This document shows, in pieces, positions 8,701 through 11,238 of a stretch of DNA of 11,238 nt. The notes beneath the pieces are model-generated. The model saw only the letters and a list, made by a program, of their open reading frames with translations. It made no database searches and was not told where the DNA came from. The translations under genes were made by a program, and so were the position numbers. The stretch comes from Thiobacillus denitrificans (GTDB taxonomy: Bacteria > Pseudomonadota > Gammaproteobacteria > Burkholderiales > Thiobacillaceae). Position 1 is the first letter of the stretch; every line of letters begins with the position of its first letter. The stretch covers positions 1 to 11,238 of the forward strand of contig DILD01000010.1 in the NCBI GenBank assembly GCA_002424845.1, given 5' to 3'.

Positions 8701-8793
8701 GACGCGGGGCTGCAAAAGGCGCTCTTGCGCCTGGTCGACAACTTTGACTACCCTGCGATATTGAACGCTTTGAAAGATTGCCGACATGCCTGA
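5755..8793 (+). CDS. Hybrid sensor histidine kinase 2 with periplasmic c-type haem (DUF3365) sensor
   Basis: A 1012-residue inner-membrane protein. TM1 (about 16-38) is followed by a periplasmic DUF3365/Tll0287-like domain (about 40-215) recognised by HGGVYVP, PPNTNL, LMNPAYMLRQLM, SLKLLNPANAPD and a CLKCH haem-attachment motif (C183, C186, H187; bases 6301-6315), then VRGGVGVAVPL. TM2 spans 222-244. PAS1 (258-385) and PAS2 (390-512, with PYPEDECPIC) follow, then a coiled linker (513-555), HisKA with H566, a HATPase (N680/N684, DSGPGIA from D714, GTGLGLTI from G742), a receiver (E814/D815, phospho-acceptor D858, T888, K910) and a helical tail (942-1009) with no HPt-type histidine context. It is probably a haem-based redox or ligand sensor. 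A covalent haem would require cytochrome c maturation in the host. There is no HAMP domain. Its stop overlaps the regulator start by 8 bp. From residue 558 on it is nearly identical to kinase 1. Confidence 0.95.
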   Translation: MANQKPPDSTGLSKLRNALFVLAGVWTALLALSLAWSIGVDRAHTMAVAEKEARANFNKDLAFRKWATRHGGVYVPTDARTPPNTNLANVPERDIVTPSGRSLTLMNPAYMLRQLMQEYGEEYGIKGRITSLKLLNPANAPDSWEHMALFAFEGGTDEVSSVVRIDGQPYLRLMRPVITEAGCLKCHAQQGYKVGDVRGGVGVAVPLAPYIAMERKSLSRDWLLYGGIWLFGLIGLGASGLYGSRQIRNAAAEHQALIEVSDRLELVLSGSGDGSWDWDMQGGKLYFDRRWTGMLGYTPDEIEGSYESWKALIHPEDRESVQSALRRHLEGEAPGYEAVFRMQTRDGAWKWIQARGKVVARDASGKPLRMAGTQSDIDARKAMEQELIELAQRNQLILDSAGEGIFGLDRAGMHTFVNPAAARMLGYPAEALIGQHSHALWHHHHPDGRPYPEDECPICMVLKDGNARHAGEDWFMRKDGSFFPVEFWATPIRDGGDVAGAVVSFLGIAERKQAEEEIGKLNAELEERVRVRTAQLEDANGELTQAKEAAEAANRAKSVFLANMSHELRTPLNAILGFSDILRRGSGLDESKRQNLDIINRSGEHLLTLINDVLDMAKIESGRVQLEEVPFDLGSLVRDVTDMMQIRAQEKGLRLLIDQSSKFPRYIVGDQARLRQVLINLLGNAIKFTEQGGVTVRLGIKPDTNPRLLMEVEDSGPGIAPEDQKRIFEPFVQLGEQGVNKGTGLGLTITRQFVQLMGGSLSLESTLGKGSLFRVELPLKEAAESDIARPAAARKGEVLGLAAGQPEYRVLIVEDQRDNQLLLARLLDSVGFKYRIAENGQQGVQLFQEWQPHFIWMDRRMPVMDGLEATLQIRKLPGGKEVKIVAVTASAFQEQRAELLNAGMDDFVRKPYRASEIYDCLQKHLGVQYIHEGAAAPETETVTLTPAMLAGLPQTLREEMQAALESLENERIGAVLRKVSAHDAGLQKALLRLVDNFDYPAILNALKDCRHA

Positions 8794-8889
8794 CCAAGGA
8801 AAAATACTCGCCGTCGACGACACGCCGGCTTCGCTCAAGCTGATGACCGACATCCTGAAAGCGGAAGGCTACGACGTGCGCGCCGCCAT
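7426..8889 (+). repeat. Copy B of tandem kinase-core/regulator-start duplication
   Basis: Partner of 4201-5662, covering HisKA, HATPase, receiver and C-terminal tail of kinase 2 plus the first 104 bases of the regulator gene. This copy continues into an intact regulator, whereas the other is cut. The sensor halves upstream are not colinear: kinase 1 has two extra PAS domains between its ECP-type PAS and the kinase core, whereas kinase 2 has that PAS directly before the core. Confidence 0.9.
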
Positions 8890-9811
8890 CAACGGCGAAC
8901 TGGCGCTGCATTCGGCCACCAGCAACCCGCCCGAACTGGTGTTGCTGGACATTCGCATGCCGGAAATGGACGGCTTCGAGGTGTGCCGGCGGCTCAAGGC
9001 GCAGCCCGAAACCCGCCATGTGCCGGTGATTTTCGTCAGCGCCCTGACGGATACGGATGAAAAGGTGCGCGGCTTCGAACTGGGCGCCGTGGACTTCGTC
9101 ACGAAACCGTACCAGCGCGAGGAACTGCTGGCCCGCGTGCGCACCCATCTGGAAGTCGACCGCCTGCGCAACCATCTTGAAGAAGCCGTCGACGAACGTA
9201 CCCGCAAGCTAAGGGAAAGCCAGGACCAGCTGCGCCGCTCGCTGCTGGATTTCATTACCGCGATCAGTGCCACGATCGAGATACGCGATCCCTATACCGC
9301 GGGCCACCAGCGCCGCGTCGCCCACCTTGCCATGGCCATTGCCCGGGAGCTGAAACTGCCGGAAGAGCAAATCGAGGGACTCAACCTGGCGGGCCTCGTA
9401 CACGACTTCGGCAAGATCCGGGTCCCGGCCGAAATCCTGAGCAAGCCGGGATTGCTGAACGATCTTGAATGCGCGTTCATCAGGCAACACTCCCAAACCG
9501 GCTATGACATCCTCAAGTCCATCGACTTTCCCTGGCCGATCGCGCAAATCGTGCTGCAACACCATGAACGCCTGGATGGCTCGGGCTATCCCAACGGGCT
9601 GAAGGAAAACGAGATCCTGCCGGAAGCCAGGGTGATCGCCGTGGCGGACGTAGTGGAAGCCATGATCTCGCACCGCCCCTATCGTGCGGGCCTGGGACTC
9701 GATGCCGCGCTGGAGGAAATCACGCGCCATCGCGGCGCGCTGTATGACGCGGCGGCCGTGGATGCCTGCGTGAAGCTTTTCCGGGAACAGGGCTACAACC
9801 TGCCCGAGTGA
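8786..9811 (+). CDS. Response regulator: REC plus HD-GYP cyclic di-GMP phosphodiesterase
   Basis: A 341-residue cytoplasmic protein. The receiver domain (about 5-122) has acidic residues D11/D12, phospho-acceptor D55 in LLDIRMPEMDG, S85 and K107 (FVTKPY). A coiled linker (122-150) joins it to an HD-GYP domain (150-341) with H174, the HD pair H206/D207 in HDFGK, H235, HHERLDGSGYPNGL (259-272; GYP at 267-269) and ADVVEAM with D288. All residues expected for the metal site and GYP signature are visible, so it should hydrolyse cyclic di-GMP, lowering its level when active. HDFGK instead of the commoner HDIGK is conservative. The gene overlaps kinase 2 by 8 bp with only a weak ribosome site, implying translational coupling. 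It is the only intact response regulator here, and thus the likely shared target of both kinases. No DNA-binding domain is present. Confidence 0.95.
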   Translation: MPDQGKILAVDDTPASLKLMTDILKAEGYDVRAAINGELALHSATSNPPELVLLDIRMPEMDGFEVCRRLKAQPETRHVPVIFVSALTDTDEKVRGFELGAVDFVTKPYQREELLARVRTHLEVDRLRNHLEEAVDERTRKLRESQDQLRRSLLDFITAISATIEIRDPYTAGHQRRVAHLAMAIARELKLPEEQIEGLNLAGLVHDFGKIRVPAEILSKPGLLNDLECAFIRQHSQTGYDILKSIDFPWPIAQIVLQHHERLDGSGYPNGLKENEILPEARVIAVADVVEAMISHRPYRAGLGLDAALEEITRHRGALYDAAAVDACVKLFREQGYNLPE

Positions 9812-9825
9812 ACCGCCCTGCTTTT

Positions 9826-9840
9826 CCGGGCATTGCCCGG
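9826..9840 (+). other. Small perfect hairpin after the regulator gene
   Basis: CCGGGC-att-GCCCGG forms a six-base perfect stem with a three-base loop, 15 bases after the HD-GYP stop. No T-run follows, so alone it is not an intrinsic terminator. It may stabilise the 3' end of the transcript or act together with the stronger hairpin at 9851. Confidence 0.5.
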
Positions 9841-9850
9841 CCCGGCCCGA

Positions 9851-9885
9851 ACGGCCCCGCAACGCTGCGGGGCCGTTTCATTTCC
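9851..9885 (+). terminator. Intrinsic terminator of the sensor locus
   Basis: An 11-base perfect GC-rich stem (ACGGCCCCGCA / TGCGGGGCCGT) with a four-base ACGC loop spans 9851-9876 and is followed by TTCATTT. It lies 39 bases after the HD-GYP stop and just before the convergent HIT gene stop. It should end plus-strand transcription. From the minus side the stem is the same but no T-run follows, so use by the HIT gene is possible but weaker. Confidence 0.85.
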
Positions 9886-9891
9886 TGACGC

Positions 9892-10284
9892 TCACGCCCA
9901 GTACTTCGCCTTGTCCGGCAGCACCCAGCGCACCCCGCCGCGCGGGTCTTCCTTGTCGCCGCGATAGCGCGGGATCAGATGGATATGGAGATGGGGCACG
10001 GTCTGGCCGCCGGCCGCTCCGTGGTTGATGCCGATGTTATAGCCGTCCGGCTGATGGTGATGGTCGATAGTCGTTTTCGCCTGCGCCAGCGCCTTCAGCA
10101 ACGCGGCCTGCTCGGCCTCGGTCGCCTCGAACAGGGTAGCGAAGTGGCGGCGCGGAATAATCACCGCGTGGCCCAGCGAGACCGGAAAGCCATCCCGGTA
10201 AACCACTGTGAGTTCATCTTCAGCGAGGATGCGGTTGGCGTCGAGGTTGCAAAAAGGGCAGGGTTTGGAATCGGGGGACGTCAT
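9892..10284 (-). CDS. HIT-family (HINT-like) nucleotide hydrolase/transferase
   Basis: A 130-residue protein with the histidine-triad motif PHLHIHLIP (H98, H100, H102), where the middle or last histidine forms the nucleotidyl intermediate in this family. CPFC near the start (C9, C12), H47 and H98 match the zinc site of the HINT branch. The start at 10284 gives the usual family length and places the CPFC motif at the N-terminus; the frame remains open upstream but that extension has no homologous features. Members hydrolyse adenosine phosphoramidates or related nucleotides; the exact substrate cannot be told. It converges on the sensor locus across the terminator and diverges from the phosphoribosyltransferase gene. 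No clear Shine-Dalgarno is seen before the start. There is no sign of a link to the signalling genes. Confidence 0.92.
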   Translation of the reverse strand: MTSPDSKPCPFCNLDANRILAEDELTVVYRDGFPVSLGHAVIIPRRHFATLFEATEAEQAALLKALAQAKTTIDHHHQPDGYNIGINHGAAGGQTVPHLHIHLIPRYRGDKEDPRGGVRWVLPDKAKYWA

Positions 10285-10555
10285 GCTTGGAAAATACTCG
10301 TTTTGATATCGGTCAATGAAAGTGGGGCTGAATTCGGCTGCGTGCAAGGCTGCGTGCAAGCTGCACAGATACGCTTGACGCGCGCCGCCTGCCTGGCCGA
10401 GTTTAACCGAAGCGGAAACTTGCTTCACCCCGGGAAACGGTCCCCTGCGGTATCCGGCCCTCAAGCGTGCCCCCGTTGTCCTGCCGTCGGAGTGAATCCT
10501 GCGGCCGTCCTGTACGGAGAATCCCGCCGCGCCTAAGATGAAGCCATGGACATGC
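10285..10555. other. Divergent spacer between the HIT and phosphoribosyltransferase genes
   Basis: About 270 bases without a supported gene. They hold a short tandem repeat at 10336-10365 (listed separately). A TTGACC word on the minus strand (about 10308-10313) lies 14 bases before TATTTT, which is too close for a standard sigma-70 promoter. TTGACG at 10375-10380 on the plus strand has no good -10 at 16-18 bases. Promoters for both neighbours should lie here but I cannot place them. Confidence 0.5.
10336..10365. repeat. 12-bp tandem repeat, two copies plus a partial third
   Basis: GGCTGCGTGCAA occurs at 10336-10347 and again directly at 10348-10359, followed by GCTGCA as a partial third copy. 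It lies upstream of the HIT gene, about 50 bases from its start. It may be an operator for one of the divergent genes or simple slippage; nothing else supports either. Confidence 0.75.
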
Positions 10556-10562
10556 AAGGAGG
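10556..10562 (+). promoter_or_regulatory. Strong Shine-Dalgarno that fixes the phosphoribosyltransferase start
   Basis: AAGGAGG sits four bases before the ATG at 10567. An ATG at 10546 in the same frame would place this site inside the coding region and has no comparable site of its own, so 10567 is preferred. Confidence 0.8.
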
Positions 10563-10566
10563 CATC

Positions 10567-11196
10567 ATGGTTTTTGCCAATCGCAATGAGGCCGCCGACC
10601 GCCTGGCCGTCGCACTGGCCGCCTACAAAAGCCGGCACCCCCTGATTCTCGCCATTCCGCGTGGAGCGGTACCGATGGGATGGCGTCTGGCCAGGGCGCT
10701 GGACGGCGAACTCGACGTGGTGCTGGTGCGCAAGCTGCGTGCACCGTCCAATCCGGAATTCGCCATCGGATCGATCGACGAGTCGGGCTGGACCTATATC
10801 GCCGACTACGCCCTGGCAGCCGGCGGAACCGAAACCTATCTCCAGCATGAGACGCAAGCTCAGCTCGACACCATCAAAAAGCGCCGCGCCCGCTACACGC
10901 CGCTACGCTCGCCGATCGACCCGGCCGGACGCATCGTGATCGTGGTGGATGACGGGCTCGCCACCGGGTCAACCATGATTTCGGCCCTGCATGCCTTGCG
11001 GGCGAAAAAACCGGCGCGCCTGATCTGCGCAGTGCCGGTGGCGCCACCGGATACGCTGGAAAAAATTCGACCCTACGCTGACGAGGTGGTGTGCCTGGAA
11101 GCCCCCCCTCACTTCCAGGCAGTGGGGCAGTTCTATGCGGATTTTCCTCAGGTCGAGGACGACGAGGTCGAGGCCATTCTCAGGCAAGCAGGCTGA
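10567..11196 (+). CDS. Predicted phosphoribosyltransferase (COG1926 type)
   Basis: A 209-residue cytoplasmic protein with a type I PRTase fold. The PRPP-binding loop is IVIVVDDGLATGSTM (residues 123-137), with acidic pair D128/D129. The N-terminal strand LAIPRGAVPMGWRLA (28-42) and VRKLRAPSNPEFAIGSI (54-70) are typical of the COG1926 group, whose members occur alone or fused to alpha/beta-hydrolase domains. Here it stands alone at normal length. The nucleobase substrate is unknown; the flexible hood that determines it gives no recognisable signature. The start follows the AAGGAGG at 10556. It diverges from the HIT gene and seems to be outside the sensor locus. The downstream gene lies outside the window. 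Confidence 0.9.
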   Translation: MVFANRNEAADRLAVALAAYKSRHPLILAIPRGAVPMGWRLARALDGELDVVLVRKLRAPSNPEFAIGSIDESGWTYIADYALAAGGTETYLQHETQAQLDTIKKRRARYTPLRSPIDPAGRIVIVVDDGLATGSTMISALHALRAKKPARLICAVPVAPPDTLEKIRPYADEVVCLEAPPHFQAVGQFYADFPQVEDDEVEAILRQAG

Positions 11197-11206
11197 TTGC
11201 CCTTCC

Positions 11207-11238
11207 CCTGTGGGAGGGTCGCCCCGGCCCGATTTTCG
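11207..11238 (+). repeat. REP-like extragenic palindrome at window end
   Basis: The sequence beginning CCTGTGGGAG and ending CGATTTTCG resembles the GTGGGAG...CGAT extragenic palindromes common in Pseudomonas and related proteobacteria. A stem GGGTC (11216-11220) / GGCCC (11226-11230) with a five-base loop and one G-T wobble can form. It lies 10 bases after the phosphoribosyltransferase stop, the usual intergenic position. The window ends here, so a second unit cannot be seen. Confidence 0.55.

Noticed and set aside
10546..10566. ATG at 10546 as start of the phosphoribosyltransferase
   Set aside because: The AAGGAGG at 10556-10562 is ideally placed for the ATG at 10567.
10285..10857. N-terminal extension of the HIT protein to 321 residues
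   Set aside because: It overlaps the divergent phosphoribosyltransferase gene and adds no domain; the 130-residue form has the standard HINT length.

Overview
The window looks like a chromosomal stretch of a GC-rich proteobacterium, most likely a betaproteobacterium of the Nitrosomonadales or Rhodocyclales type. This placement is inferred from gene content and codon style: a KaiC-like ATPase, a PhnD-type lipoprotein, a DUF3365 haem sensor kinase and HD-GYP output. No rRNA, tRNA, CRISPR array or transposase was seen.

Layout. (1) Positions 1-755, minus strand: the N-terminal half (251 codons) of a KaiC-like RecA-fold ATPase, cut by the window edge. (2) 756-1270: a 515-bp divergent intergenic region. 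(3) 1271-9811, plus strand: a signalling locus made of a PhnD-like periplasmic lipoprotein, hybrid histidine kinase 1 (Cache/HAMP/three PAS), a 102-bp broken copy of a response-regulator gene, hybrid histidine kinase 2 (periplasmic DUF3365 domain with a CxxCH haem motif, two PAS), and an intact REC-HD-GYP response regulator. (4) 9851-9885: a strong intrinsic terminator. (5) 9892-10284, minus strand: a HIT-family protein. (6) 10285-10566: a divergent spacer with a 12-bp tandem repeat. (7) 10567-11196, plus strand: a COG1926-type phosphoribosyltransferase. (8) 11207-11238: a REP-like palindrome running to the window end.

How it may work. The kinase halves of the two hybrid kinases are near-identical and colinear over about 1.37 kb (constant 3225-bp offset, no net indel), while their sensor halves differ. 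One probably senses a solute bound by the lipoprotein and/or its own Cache-like domain; the other probably senses redox state or a haem ligand. Both probably feed one HD-GYP regulator, predicted to hydrolyse cyclic di-GMP. Behind kinase 1 the start of the same regulator gene survives as a frameshifted 102-bp remnant, so a kinase-plus-regulator cassette was duplicated and then lost one regulator. The result looks like a two-input, one-output phosphorelay built by tandem duplication and sensor swapping, next to a divergent KaiC-like gene.
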